Notes: generated by a model from the sequence alone, not told the origin. A DNA stretch of 64,000 bases from Pseudomonas sp. Seg1 (GCF_018326005.1 NZ_AP021903.1:2606001-2670000); one strand, 5' to 3'; shown: positions 18,305 through 26,876, counted from the stretch's first letter. Translations and numbers: made by a program.

Positions 18305-19110
18305 GGCTTGGGGGTCTCGTTGTCGGTTTTTTCGCTGAGGCGGCGGATCAGCGGCAACTGCTTGCGCAGACCACGATCAACCAGGTGTGGAAGCAGATTG
18401 TTGAGGCGCACGAAGAAACGTTCTGGCCAGCCCAGATACAGATCGCGACGGTCGCCGGCAATTGCGTGAATCACCGCCGAGGCCACGGTTTGCGGGTCAT
18501 CGACGTTGGATTTCAAGGCATCGTTCAAGGCTTGCGCAGCGGCGCTGTTCATCGACGTGCGGGTGGCCCGGGGCGCGACATAGAGGACGCTGACACGGGT
18601 ATCGGCCAACTCTCGACGCAGCGCTTCGGAAAACCCGCGCAGGGCAAATTTGGTCGCGCAGTAGCTGGCGTAACCGGGGTAGCCGATCGAGCCATAGGTC
18701 GAGCCGACGTTGACCACCATGGCGCTGTCGGCCTGCTTGAGCAGTGGCAACAGCAGTTTGGTCAGGCAGATCGGCGCACTGATGTTCACCGCGAGCATCG
18801 CGTTGATGTCGCTGTCATCGAGCTGTTCGAGCATGGCGAAGTGATTGACCCCGGCCGCGTTGATCAGCAGGTTGATGCCGCCGATGGCTTCGGCGGCGGC
18901 CAGCACTTTGCGCCGGTCGCTGAGGAAGGTCAGGTCGGCGCCGACCCAGCACAGATTTTGCGGATAACGCTCCAGCAGCGGCAGCAGCGCCTCCTGATGC
19001 CGGGCCACGGCCAATACCTGGGCGCCGGCAACGCACAAGGCACTGGCGATGGCCATGCCGATGCCGCCACTGGCGCCGGTCAACACCACACGCGCGTCAC
19101 GCAGCTGCAT
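18301..19110 (-). CDS. Short-chain dehydrogenase/reductase
   Basis: 269 residues from the ATG at 19110 (CGGAGG upstream; the 24 extra upstream residues are unlikely). Classical SDR motifs: TGASGGIG (11-18) for NAD(P), NAAG (84-87), Ser137 and the catalytic Tyr150-x3-Lys154 in YASYCATK. The C-terminal end is hydrophobic and basic, as in SDRs that act on lipids. The start lies inside the upstream gene (14-base overlap), showing tight coupling. Likely reaction: oxidation or reduction of a ketone or alcohol on a fatty-acid-derived substrate (inference). Confidence 0.92.
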   Translation of the reverse strand: MQLRDARVVLTGASGGIGMAIASALCVAGAQVLAVARHQEALLPLLERYPQNLCWVGADLTFLSDRRKVLAAAEAIGGINLLINAAGVNHFAMLEQLDDSDINAMLAVNISAPICLTKLLLPLLKQADSAMVVNVGSTYGSIGYPGYASYCATKFALRGFSEALRRELADTRVSVLYVAPRATRTSMNSAAAQALNDALKSNVDDPQTVASAVIHAIAGDRRDLYLGWPERFFVRLNNLLPHLVDRGLRKQLPLIRRLSEKTDNETPKP

Positions 19111-19771
19111 GTTGAGCCTCCGCGTCACGCGGCAAGCCACGGAACATGTCGGTGTACAGGCGATAGACGACTTTCGAGGCATGAATGACCGCCGCCTGAT
19201 CTTGCGGGTCTTCCAGCCTGTTCATCAGGCGGCGGTAGGTCTGCATGTGCTCGATGTCCAGCGAGCCATGGGAACTCAAATAGCTGAACGCCGTTTCCGG
19301 CAGCGCCAGACGCTCACGAATGCTGCCCGCTGCATGGGTGGCCAAGGCAATGCTGGTGCCTTCAAGCACGTTGACCATACCGAACAGGCCTACCGGATTG
19401 CCCCGGGCGATCAGGTCGTAGAGGAAGCTGACCATCAACTCGATCGACAGCGACGGCTGACCATCGCGCACGGCGTCGCGGTCACCACCGCACGCGGCGA
19501 TATCGTTTAACACCCACTGCTCATGGCCGTATTCGTCTTCGATGTACTCGCACACCGCTTTGCGCAACCACTCCAGACGTGTCGGCAAGCGCGCGCCGCA
19601 AGCCATCATCAACGGCACCGTGTGGCGCACGTGGTAATAGGCCTGGGCGAGAAATGCCCGATAGCTTGCAAGACTGACCTTGCCTTGCAGGGCATCCAGA
19701 ATAATCGGCAGGTTGAACAACTCGTGGCGTTCCTGCTGTGTGGCTTCTTGCAGGGTGTCGAAAAAATTCAT
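19097..19771 (-). CDS. TenA/UndA-like putative haem-oxygenase-fold di-iron oxidase
   Basis: 224 residues, all-helical. The metal-ligand pattern of the haem-oxygenase-like di-iron oxidases is visible: E80-Y-G-H83, Glu137 (VLEGTS) and the H-x3-D-x2-H motif H168-GSL-D172-IE-H175. As I recall the UndA ligands, the E-x2-H and following spacings are close to those of this fatty-acid decarboxylase. Known members use O2 to oxidise or cleave fatty acids or amines. The gene sits between an acyl-CoA synthetase-like and an SDR gene and overlaps both. The TenA thiaminase alternative is less likely, since no thiamin genes are nearby and the TenA active-site cysteine pattern is not evident. Confidence 0.8.
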   Translation of the reverse strand: MNFFDTLQEATQQERHELFNLPIILDALQGKVSLASYRAFLAQAYYHVRHTVPLMMACGARLPTRLEWLRKAVCEYIEDEYGHEQWVLNDIAACGGDRDAVRDGQPSLSIELMVSFLYDLIARGNPVGLFGMVNVLEGTSIALATHAAGSIRERLALPETAFSYLSSHGSLDIEHMQTYRRLMNRLEDPQDQAAVIHASKVVYRLYTDMFRGLPRDAEAQHAAA

Positions 19772-21249
19772 GATGCGGATTCCTCGGAGACGGCGGATTC
19801 GGTCAGTTGGGCGTGGTAGTGCGCGACGATGGCTTCGCGGCGCGGGCGGCCATTGGCGGTGAGCAGGCCATTGGCGGCGCTGAAGGGGTGGGGTAGACGT
19901 GTCCAGCGATGCACCTGGGCGTAATCGGGCAGCGCCTCATTGGCTTCGGCGACGGCGGCGGCCAGTTCCGCGTCGCTGCAATCGGCGCGATGCGGCCAGA
20001 GCAGGGCGTGGTTGTGTGGCATCGCCTCGCCATAGACGAACGCCTGGGCAATGTGGCGGCGCTGGGTCAGCTCGGACTCGACCCATTCCGGGTTGACGTT
20101 GCGCCCGAAACTGGTGACGAACTGATGCTTTTTGCGGCCCTTGAGGTAGAGAAAACCTTCCGGATCGAACTCGCCCAGATCGCCGCTCGGCCACCACTCT
20201 TCGGCATACGGCGCATCGCCCAGATAACCCAGCAGCGGCGAGCCCTTGATCAGCACTTCGCCGTCCTCGGCCAGCCTTACTTCAACATGCGGCAACGGCC
20301 GGCCAACACTGCCCGGACGCCGTGCGCCGGGGCGATTGAGGCATACCACCGATGAGCATTCGGACAAGCCATAACCTTCATAAACCGGCAGGCCGACACG
20401 TTGCGCGCGGTGCAGCAGATCTTCGGACACCCGTGCGCCACCGACCGCGGCGAAGCGCAGATTTTGTGGGTCGAAGGCTTTCTGCTCAGCAGCGCTGACC
20501 AGCATCAGTAACAGCTGCGGCACCAGAATCAGACTCTCCGGCGCGCGGATGGCCAGATAGCCGAGCAGGCGTGGAATGTCGACACCGCTGGCGCCCTGAA
20601 TGCCGAGGGTTCTCTGGCTCGGCAGACTCAGCTTCGCACCGGCATACAGCGCCGCATAACAACCGAGGTTCTCCAGCAGAATCGCCAGCGGCAACAACGC
20701 CAGATGATGCTGCGGGCCGGTCGGTTCGCTGGCCTGATCCAGCTCACGCGCCACCCGCAACAAACTGTCGGCACTCAGGCAAACGCCTTTCGGTGTGCCG
20801 GTGGTGCCGGAGGTAAACGTCAGTTTGGCGGTGCCAGCGGGCAGGCGGCTCGGGCCGCTGAAGATTCGGCACCAGAACTCGCCATTCTTCACGTAACCGG
20901 CACCGAGCAATTCAGCTTCCAGCTCCGGCTCGGCAATCACCCGTTCAGCCTGGCTCAGCTCCAGACAATGGGCGCGTTGCGCCGGGCTGAAAAACGGCGG
21001 CAGCGTCACACAGGTCAGGCCTTCGAACAGCACGGCGAGATCCCAGAGCATCGCGTCGACCCCGTTATCCAGCGCCAGTGCGACCACTTGCACGTGCTCG
21101 TCGCGCAAACGCTCCTGGCGATACAGCACCTCGGCGTACAAGGTCGTGTAATCCAGCTTTAGGGTGTCGTCCCACAGGGCGGTGGCGTTGTCATTGCGCC
21201 CGGCATGGCTGCGCAAGGTTTCCTGAAAGCGTTGCAGTTCAAGCGACAT
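19768..21249 (-). CDS. AMP-forming acyl-CoA synthetase / adenylating ligase
   Basis: 493 residues from the ATG at 21249 with AAGGAG upstream. Motifs of the ANL superfamily: P-loop TSGTTGTPKG (146-155), YEGYGLSE and the late A8 region LKGRKKHQFVTSFGRNVNPEWVE, which resembles long-chain fatty acyl-CoA synthetases. It activates a carboxylic acid as an acyl-adenylate. The start overlaps the hemolysin-like gene and the stop overlaps the oxidase gene (ATGA), suggesting the three act on the same acyl chain. The substrate is unknown. Confidence 0.9.
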   Translation of the reverse strand: MSLELQRFQETLRSHAGRNDNATALWDDTLKLDYTTLYAEVLYRQERLRDEHVQVVALALDNGVDAMLWDLAVLFEGLTCVTLPPFFSPAQRAHCLELSQAERVIAEPELEAELLGAGYVKNGEFWCRIFSGPSRLPAGTAKLTFTSGTTGTPKGVCLSADSLLRVARELDQASEPTGPQHHLALLPLAILLENLGCYAALYAGAKLSLPSQRTLGIQGASGVDIPRLLGYLAIRAPESLILVPQLLLMLVSAAEQKAFDPQNLRFAAVGGARVSEDLLHRAQRVGLPVYEGYGLSECSSVVCLNRPGARRPGSVGRPLPHVEVRLAEDGEVLIKGSPLLGYLGDAPYAEEWWPSGDLGEFDPEGFLYLKGRKKHQFVTSFGRNVNPEWVESELTQRRHIAQAFVYGEAMPHNHALLWPHRADCSDAELAAAVAEANEALPDYAQVHRWTRLPHPFSAANGLLTANGRPRREAIVAHYHAQLTESAVSEESAS

Positions 21250-21916
21250 GGAAAGCTCCTTCAATCGAAGTCGGCAATCCCAGCCGGTTAAACAGTCCGA
21301 TATTGCGCAAATGGATAAACCCGGCGCGAATGTTGCCGACGTGAACCCAAGGTTTGCTTTCGTAATAACTGCCCCAATGTTGACGCTCGTCACCCAGTCG
21401 CTCCGGGTCGGCGGCGCACAATGTCACCGGTTTCAGACCTAAACGATGGAAGCTGTTGACCAACCCGATATTGCCGGTAAACGTCACCCACTCCAGACCA
21501 CCCATGGCCAGCAAATAGGTGATAGCGATGATGCTCAGGCGCGCACTGCCGGTGTCGCTGGCCGCAAGGTTGCCGACCTCGACAATCGCTGCGCGATCCA
21601 CCGCGCGATCTGCTGCCGCGCTGATCAGCGGCTCGATCGGCTCATCCAGATAGCGCTCCAGAAACAACGGCTCCAGATGCGCGCGGCGTACACCGGCCAC
21701 CGCACACAGTTCACCGTCGCTGTTGTGCATGCCGAACAGTTCGGGCATGAAGTGGCGGATGTCGGCGCCGTGAGCTTTACGAAAGCGTTGCTGGATAAAC
21801 GCCTCAAATGACGTTCGATGGGCGTCGTCCGGCAAGGCATGGGTCAGTGTCATCTGCGGCGTTTCGGTCTGGCCGAAATGCAGGGGCAGGGGGATGTTCC
21901 AGTCGAAATCGGGCAT
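21239..21916 (-). CDS. Thermostable hemolysin family protein (delta-VPH-like, GNAT-like fold)
   Basis: 225 residues. MPELFGMHNSDGELCAVAGVR, LEPLFLERYLDEPIE and VEVGNLA are recognisable signatures of the family named after Vibrio thermostable hemolysin. The fold of this family resembles N-acyltransferases (autoinducer synthase / N-acyl amino acid synthase type). It is the first gene of the seven-gene operon and overlaps the ligase gene by 11 bases. The pairing with an acyl-activating enzyme argues that it is an acyltransferase rather than a pore-forming toxin (inference). No signal peptide is seen. Confidence 0.85.
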   Translation of the reverse strand: MPDFDWNIPLPLHFGQTETPQMTLTHALPDDAHRTSFEAFIQQRFRKAHGADIRHFMPELFGMHNSDGELCAVAGVRRAHLEPLFLERYLDEPIEPLISAAADRAVDRAAIVEVGNLAASDTGSARLSIIAITYLLAMGGLEWVTFTGNIGLVNSFHRLGLKPVTLCAADPERLGDERQHWGSYYESKPWVHVGNIRAGFIHLRNIGLFNRLGLPTSIEGAFHVA

Positions 21917-21964
21917 GGGCAGAACGCCTCCCTCATGGATTTGAGCGAAGTATCCGAGCCATTT

Positions 21965-22026
21965 CTTAACGAAGTCTGAAGGTGAAAAAAGGTTAATCTG
22001 CCGGCCAATCTTCAGACTGTCTTAAG
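21965..22026. promoter_or_regulatory. Facing pair of PmrA/BqsR-like response-regulator boxes
   Basis: At 22010-22026 the sequence CTTCAGACTGTCTTAAG is a direct repeat CTTCAG-N5-CTTAAG. At 21965-21981 CTTAACGAAGTCTGAAG is, on the minus strand, CTTCAG-N5-GTTAAG. The two boxes therefore face opposite ways, one toward the hemolysin-ligase-oxidase operon and one toward the cytochrome b561 gene. The spacing matches tandem TTAAG boxes of PmrA/QseB/BqsR-type regulators, and such a regulator is encoded in the operon. Confidence 0.65.
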
Positions 22027-22124
22027 ACTCGCCGGGCAGGGTGACACCGTCGGTCAGCCCGGCCAAAGGAACGTGACCGTCGACGCCATCGACCGTCACT
22101 CACGACAATCACGAGGCGCTACTT

Positions 22125-22679
22125 ATGACCCGCGACAATGCCGCAAGCCGTTATGGAAAACTCTCGATCACGATGCACTGGCTGATGCTGGTGCTGTTCG
22201 TAGGTGTTTACGCCTGCGTTGAAATCAAAGGCTACATGCCCAAGGGCAGCGAAGCGCGAGGCCTGCTGATGGGCTTCCACGGCCTGTTCGGTGCGAGCAT
22301 CTTCGCCCTGGTGTGGGTCCGCCTGCTCGGTCGCCTGACTCCGCGCCCACCGATCTCCCCCAAGCCTCCCGCCTGGCAGACCGGCATCGCGCACCTGACG
22401 CATCTGGCCCTCTATGGCTTGATGATCGCTACGCCGGTCCTCGCCTGGCTGATGCTCGCCGCCGGCGACAAGCCGTTCCCGTACTTTGGCTTTCATGTGC
22501 CTGCGCCTGTCGCCATCGATGCGGATTTCGCCAAACGCCTCAAGTACTGGCATGAATTGATCGGCAGCACCGGCTACTGGCTGATCGGCCTGCATGCGGC
22601 GGCAGGCTTGTTCCACCACTATTGGGTGCGCGACAACACCCTCGTGCGCATGTTGCCCGGCCGCACGGACATCCGCTGA
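22125..22679 (+). CDS. Cytochrome b561
   Basis: 184-residue membrane protein with four hydrophobic helices. Haem-ligand histidines are apparent in ITMHWLM, GFHGLFG, YWHELIG and GLHAAAGLFHHYW, the usual b561 (YceJ-type) set. It passes electrons from quinol to periplasmic or oxidative-stress acceptors. GAGG lies upstream of the ATG. It is divergent from the seven-gene operon and shares the intergenic region with the paired regulator boxes, suggesting co-regulation. Confidence 0.93.
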   Translation: MTRDNAASRYGKLSITMHWLMLVLFVGVYACVEIKGYMPKGSEARGLLMGFHGLFGASIFALVWVRLLGRLTPRPPISPKPPAWQTGIAHLTHLALYGLMIATPVLAWLMLAAGDKPFPYFGFHVPAPVAIDADFAKRLKYWHELIGSTGYWLIGLHAAAGLFHHYWVRDNTLVRMLPGRTDIR

Positions 22680-22795
22680 ACCGCCGAAAGTGCAGGCAAG
22701 AGAGGCGGTTGGCCTGACGAACGTTGCACAAACCTTCTAGCCGCACGAGGCCAACTGTGGGTTACTAGCCCCAGCCCACCACTCTGTAGCAAGCC

Positions 22796-23635
22796 ATGAG
22801 CAACTGGATCAACCTCACCCACGACCGGGAAACCGGCATTGAAACCCTGCATGCGCATTTCGCCGGGCACGCGCACGCGTACGATCCGCACTGGCACGAA
22901 ACCTACCTGATCGGTTTCACCGAGCAAGGCGTGCAGCGCTTCAACAGCCGCCGGGCGCGGCATGACAGCACGCCGGGCAAGGTCTTCATGCTCGAACCCG
23001 GCGACATCCACGACGGTGATGCGCCGAGTCCCGACGGTTTCACCTATCGCATGCTCTACCTGCAACCCACGTGGCTGGAACAGGCGCTGGACGGTTTGCA
23101 CCTGGGCCGTTTCGGCAGCGGTTTGCCGGGTATCGGCAGCGTGCTCAACGACGATCCAGAACTGGCCCGCGCAACCCTGTTTGCCTTCAATGCGCTGCAT
23201 CAGCAGGATGTGCGCATGGTGCGGGACGTCGCGCTGGATTCTTTCCTGGAACGCCTCGCCAGCCATTTGTACCGACGGCCGCAACCCACAACGGCAACCC
23301 GCGCACCCTTGATCGCCCGACAAGCCCGGGATTACCTGATGGCCTATCACGAACAGGACATCAGTCTGCAAACCCTGGCAGAGGTCTGCGGCACCGACCG
23401 CTTCCGCCTGACCCGTGCGTTCAAGGCTGCCTATGGTTTGGCGCCGCATGCCTGGCTGATCCAGTTGCGCCTCAGTCGTGGCCGACAGATGCTCGCTGCC
23501 GGTGTGCAACCGGTGGACGTCGCCAGCAGACTCGGTTTCTCTGACCAAAGCCATTTGGGCCGCTGGTTTGTGCGCGCCTATGGCATCACCCCGGGCGCCT
23601 ATCAACAGCGCGCCACAGGCATCATCCGCCGCTGA
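22796..23635 (+). CDS. AraC family transcriptional regulator
   Basis: 279 residues. The N-terminal cupin (HWHETYLIGFTEQGVQRFNSR and FMLEPGDIHDG) binds the effector. The C-terminal double helix-turn-helix ends with the AraC signature VASRLGFSDQSHLGRWFVRAYGITPGAYQQ. It is followed in the same direction by a LysE-type exporter gene 68 bases away, the common regulator-exporter pair for amino-acid efflux. Confidence 0.93.
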   Translation: MSNWINLTHDRETGIETLHAHFAGHAHAYDPHWHETYLIGFTEQGVQRFNSRRARHDSTPGKVFMLEPGDIHDGDAPSPDGFTYRMLYLQPTWLEQALDGLHLGRFGSGLPGIGSVLNDDPELARATLFAFNALHQQDVRMVRDVALDSFLERLASHLYRRPQPTTATRAPLIARQARDYLMAYHEQDISLQTLAEVCGTDRFRLTRAFKAAYGLAPHAWLIQLRLSRGRQMLAAGVQPVDVASRLGFSDQSHLGRWFVRAYGITPGAYQQRATGIIRR

Positions 23636-23703
23636 ACAAACGTTCAAGACCGCCGCACACCGCAACCGCCACAGTACGCCCTGACTTCCTAAAGGGCCGT
23701 GCC

Positions 23704-24282
23704 ATGCTTGCATTCATTCTCTTCGCCTTCGTCGCCTCCATCACCCCGGGCCCGACCAACCTGATCGTCCTCAGCACCAGCGCCCGACGCGGCTGGCGGC
23801 CATGTCTGCCGATTATTCTGGGCGCGGGCGTGGGTGCCGCTTCGCTTGTATGGGTCGCCGGAGCGGGGGCCAGCACGTTGATGCTGCCCGGTGTGCGTCC
23901 GATCATCAGCGGGCTCGGACTGTGCTGGATGCTGTGGTTGGCATGGCAGATCTTCACGGCCCCGGTCACCGACATCGATGCCGCCGCCGGGGAAGAAAAG
24001 GCTGAGATGGGCTTGATCGGCGCTGCACTGCTGCAATGGGTCAACCCCAAATCATGGTTCATGGCGATTGCCGTGATCAGCGTGTTCACCGCGCAAGGGC
24101 AGGGGTTGAATGCGCTGTGTCTGGTGTTCTTCGTGGTATCGCTGCCCTGCCTCGCGATCTGGGCGCTGCTCGGCCGAGGGGCGGCGAGATGGCTGAGTAA
24201 CCCGGCGCAGCTGCGCTGGCTGAACCGGACCCTCGCCGTGCTATTGGTGGTCTCATCCGCGACTGCGATCCTGCACAGCTGA
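23704..24282 (+). CDS. LysE/RhtB family amino-acid exporter
   Basis: 192 residues, about six hydrophobic segments. The N-terminus carries ITPGPTNLIVLSTSARRGW (family signature PGP) and the middle WVNPKSWFMA. Members export amino acids or their derivatives by proton antiport. A likely ribosome site (AAAGGGCC) lies before the ATG. The preceding AraC gene is the probable regulator. Confidence 0.92.
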   Translation: MLAFILFAFVASITPGPTNLIVLSTSARRGWRPCLPIILGAGVGAASLVWVAGAGASTLMLPGVRPIISGLGLCWMLWLAWQIFTAPVTDIDAAAGEEKAEMGLIGAALLQWVNPKSWFMAIAVISVFTAQGQGLNALCLVFFVVSLPCLAIWALLGRGAARWLSNPAQLRWLNRTLAVLLVVSSATAILHS

Positions 24283-24303
24283 TCTTTGATCGCACGCAAA
24301 ACC

Positions 24304-24397
24304 CCTGTAGGCCTTCGCCTGCTCGCGATAGCGGTGGTTCAGTCAATATTGATACCAACTGAACAGACGCCATCGCGAGCAGGCTCACTCCTACAGG
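24304..24397. repeat. REP-type inverted repeat pair
   Basis: Arms cctgtaggccttcgcctgctcgcga and tcgcgagcaggctcactcctacagg lie downstream of the exporter gene. Confidence 0.8.
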
Positions 24398-24482
24398 GTT
24401 TTGTGCAAAGTTTGAGTAATCGAAGCTTCAGCTTTTGAGCAAGCCTGCCGATGCAGTCAGCACGATTTCAATGGAAGCAGTC

Positions 24483-25397
24483 ATGAACAAGGTTGTCACG
24501 TTACTCGCGCTTACGGCACTCATCTCCGGGTGCAAAACCCTTGGCGAACCCCAGCTCCAATCCTCAAAGAATCAGCTCCCCGACGCTCGTTGTGTGTCCA
24601 TCTACAAACAACCATCGATCAGCGCCAGAGAAGTCGAGGAAATTCGTTATCTCAGCACCCAGTACGTCAACTGCGCAGTGGTGCTCGGCTTGATGTACGA
24701 GCATGGTCACGGCGTGGCGCAGGACTTTCCCAAGGCCAGAGGTCTTTACGAGTCGATGGTCGGCAGAGACCCCAGCGTCTATAGCCGACTGGGCGCCATG
24801 GCCGAAAACGGCGTGGGCGGGCCCGTCGATCTGGTGGCTGCCCGGGACTTCTATCAGCGCTCGGTGGTCAATCCCGGCCATGCCGACGCGGAGTTCAAAG
24901 TGGCCGAGTTCTTCGAGTTCGGCAAAGGTGGCCCGCAGGATCTGCAAGGCGCGCTGAAGTATTACCTCAGCAGTGCCAATGGCGTCGACAGCGCCTTGAG
25001 TAGCCTGCAACGCCTGCGCTCCCGAGGCGTAACGATGACCACCGCGCAACAAGCGCGCTACAACGAAATCTTTGAAAGCGACGTGCGCTATCGTTTGAGA
25101 AACAGGGCACTGGCCATCGAAGAAACCTTGAAGAAAGAGCGAATGACCACACGCGACAGCCAACCGGTGACGGTGCAACTGGAAGGCATCCCCGGTGTGC
25201 CGGTGCCGACGATCTCACTGGTGCAAAGCTCCGGGAATAGCGCTGTCGACCAAAAGGTATTGCAGGGCTACGCTGATTACCGATTCCCTGCCGAGCCAAT
25301 CCTGCCGCCGGAGCAGAAAACCTACTGGATCAGGTCGACCGTCATGACCGACGGCAAGACGGATCTGCAGAGAATGGCAGAACTCATTTCGAAGTAA
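24483..25397 (+). CDS. Sel1-repeat lipoprotein with TonB-like C-terminal region
   Basis: 304 residues from the ATG at 24483. The lipoprotein signal peptide ends in the lipobox LISGC (Cys17). Sel1/TPR-like units follow (VLGLMYEHGHGVAQDFPKARGLYE; GAMAENGVGGPVDLVAARDFYQ; KVAEFFEFGKGGPQDLQGALKYY). Residues about 225-304 (PVPTISLVQSSGNSAVDQKVLQGYADYRFPA) resemble the TonB C-terminal fold. It is probably anchored in the outer membrane as a scaffold. I know of no characterised homologue; no operon partner is evident. Confidence 0.8.
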   Translation: MNKVVTLLALTALISGCKTLGEPQLQSSKNQLPDARCVSIYKQPSISAREVEEIRYLSTQYVNCAVVLGLMYEHGHGVAQDFPKARGLYESMVGRDPSVYSRLGAMAENGVGGPVDLVAARDFYQRSVVNPGHADAEFKVAEFFEFGKGGPQDLQGALKYYLSSANGVDSALSSLQRLRSRGVTMTTAQQARYNEIFESDVRYRLRNRALAIEETLKKERMTTRDSQPVTVQLEGIPGVPVPTISLVQSSGNSAVDQKVLQGYADYRFPAEPILPPEQKTYWIRSTVMTDGKTDLQRMAELISK

Positions 25398-25504
25398 GCG
25401 AACAACCCGGGCCACTTGCCGGATTTGCCTCTCGCGTCCACTCTATGGCTTGCCGACAAGGAGCGTCCGCCGACCCTCCGTCGCGATCCCAGGGAGCTTG
25501 CAGC

Positions 25505-25720
25505 ATGAGCGAAGACAACAAAGTAAAAGGCCCGGCGTCGTACTTCCCCTCCATCGAAAAGAAGTACGGCCAGCCCATCGACCACTGGCTGAACCTGCTC
25601 GCCAGCATCACCGACAAGAAACACATGGAACTGGTGGCGTGGCTCAAGGACGAACACGGCATGGGCCACGGCCATGCCAACGCACTGGTCGCGCATCATC
25701 TGGCAGCCAGCAAAAAGTGA
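25505..25720 (+). CDS. DUF4287 domain protein
   Basis: 71 residues from the ATG at 25505 with AGGGAG upstream. The sequence YFPSIEKKYGQPIDHWLNLL...HMELVAWLKDEHGMGHGHANALVAHHL is the DUF4287 motif, a small helical domain of unknown function common in soil bacteria. It is followed 13 bases later by an acetyltransferase gene, so the two are probably co-transcribed. Confidence 0.88.
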   Translation: MSEDNKVKGPASYFPSIEKKYGQPIDHWLNLLASITDKKHMELVAWLKDEHGMGHGHANALVAHHLAASKK

Positions 25721-25733
25721 GGGCAGGGCAGCG

Positions 25734-26213
25734 ATGAACTTCACCCACCGACCCGTGCTCGCCGAAGACGTCAAAACCGTCTGCAGCTTTCCCCAAGGCG
25801 AACAAGAGCTGTTTTTCATGTTCCCGAAAGCGCACTTCCCGCTGACGGAAGAGCAACTGCACACAGCGATCAGCCAACGTTTCGACTCGAGCATTTTCGA
25901 GGCGGATGGATCAGTCGTCGGCTTCGCCAATTTCTACCGCGCCGAACACAACGGCATCTGCTGCATCGGCAATGTCATCGTCGCGCCAAGTGCCCGTGGC
26001 AAAGGCGTGGCCCGATACATCATCGAAACCATGACCGCAGTGGGCTTTGAAAAGTATCAGGCCAACGAAATGCAACTCTCCTGCTTCAACGAAAACACCG
26101 CAGGATTGTTGCTCTACCCGAAACTCGGCTTCGTCCCGTTCGCCATCGAAGAACGCCCCGCGCCGGGTGGCAGGCGATCAGCGCTGATTCACATGACACG
26201 CCACAAAACCTGA
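25734..26213 (+). CDS. GNAT family N-acetyltransferase
   Basis: 159 residues from the ATG at 25734 (GGGCAG upstream; the extra 20 upstream residues overlap the DUF4287 gene). The acetyl-CoA loop is VAPSARGKGVARYII, preceded by the strand CCIGNVIV. It starts 13 bases after DUF4287. The substrate is unknown. Confidence 0.9.
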   Translation: MNFTHRPVLAEDVKTVCSFPQGEQELFFMFPKAHFPLTEEQLHTAISQRFDSSIFEADGSVVGFANFYRAEHNGICCIGNVIVAPSARGKGVARYIIETMTAVGFEKYQANEMQLSCFNENTAGLLLYPKLGFVPFAIEERPAPGGRRSALIHMTRHKT

Positions 26214-26226
26214 GCAACCCACGAAA

Positions 26227-26303
26227 CCTGTGGGAGCCAGGCTTGCCCGCGATGGCGTCCGTCCAGCCCGGCACTTGTAGGAGTGAGCCTGCTCGCGATG
26301 GCG
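26227..26303. repeat. Two REP units in direct order
   Basis: One unit begins cctgtgggagccaggcttgc and the other cttgtaggagtgagcctgct; both continue into cgatggcg on the same strand. Here the units are not inverted, unlike the other REP pairs in the window. Confidence 0.7.
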
Positions 26304-26354
26304 CCCGCCGAGCCAACCTGTGTTTCCGAGAATCTTCCAACAAGGTTTTTGATC

Positions 26355-26876
26355 ATGTCTGCCACCAAATCCCGCCTGATATACCGGCAACCGCAACTCG
26401 CCGACCTACCCGCCGTTTTCGCCATTTTCGGCGACCCGCAGACCAACCTGTTCAACCCTGCCGGGCCCATGACCGACCTCGCCCAGGCTGAGGCGTTGCT
26501 TGAGCGCTGGATCAAGCACTGGGCTACCCACGGCTATGGCTGGTGGACAATCACCAGCGCCCAATCCCCTGACCAAATCCTCGGATTCGCCGGCATCGCG
26601 ACGCATGACTATTTGGGGAAATCGGTGATCAACCTCGGCTATCGCTTCGCCGTCGAAGCGTGGGGCCACGGCTATGCGACCGAAGCGGGGCAAGCAGCGT
26701 TGACCCATGCCTTCGATCACCTCGGATTACTCGAAGTGTTCGGCCTGGTCAGGCCTGATCACGCCGCGTCGATAAAGGTGCTGGAGAAAATCGGCCTGCG
26801 CCGCTTCGGACTGCTCGACGACGTGCCGGGCAAAGCCCCCAGTCTGGTGTTTCGAATCCAACGAAATACACCCTGA
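26355..26876 (+). CDS. RimJ/RimL-like GNAT acetyltransferase
   Basis: 173 residues from the ATG at 26355; the in-frame start at 26283 lies in REP sequence. Motifs: LIYRQPQLADLPAVFAIFGDPQTN at the N-terminus, NLGYRFAVEAWGHGYATEAGQAALTHAF (acetyl-CoA site) and VRPDHAASIKVLEKIGLRR. This is the RimJ/RimL-type layout used to modify N-terminal or small-molecule amines. Its substrate cannot be told from sequence. Confidence 0.9.
   Translation: MSATKSRLIYRQPQLADLPAVFAIFGDPQTNLFNPAGPMTDLAQAEALLERWIKHWATHGYGWWTITSAQSPDQILGFAGIATHDYLGKSVINLGYRFAVEAWGHGYATEAGQAALTHAFDHLGLLEVFGLVRPDHAASIKVLEKIGLRRFGLLDDVPGKAPSLVFRIQRNTP

Noticed and set aside
19097..19771. Calling this gene TenA (thiaminase) or UndA (1-undecene synthase)
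   Set aside because: The ligand spacing is UndA-like, but the neighbours differ from both pathways and overall identity cannot be measured here, so only the family-level call was kept.
26283..26354. Longer start for the RimJ/RimL-like acetyltransferase
   Set aside because: The extra 24 codons are REP-derived (MSLLAMAPAEP) and do not belong to the family.
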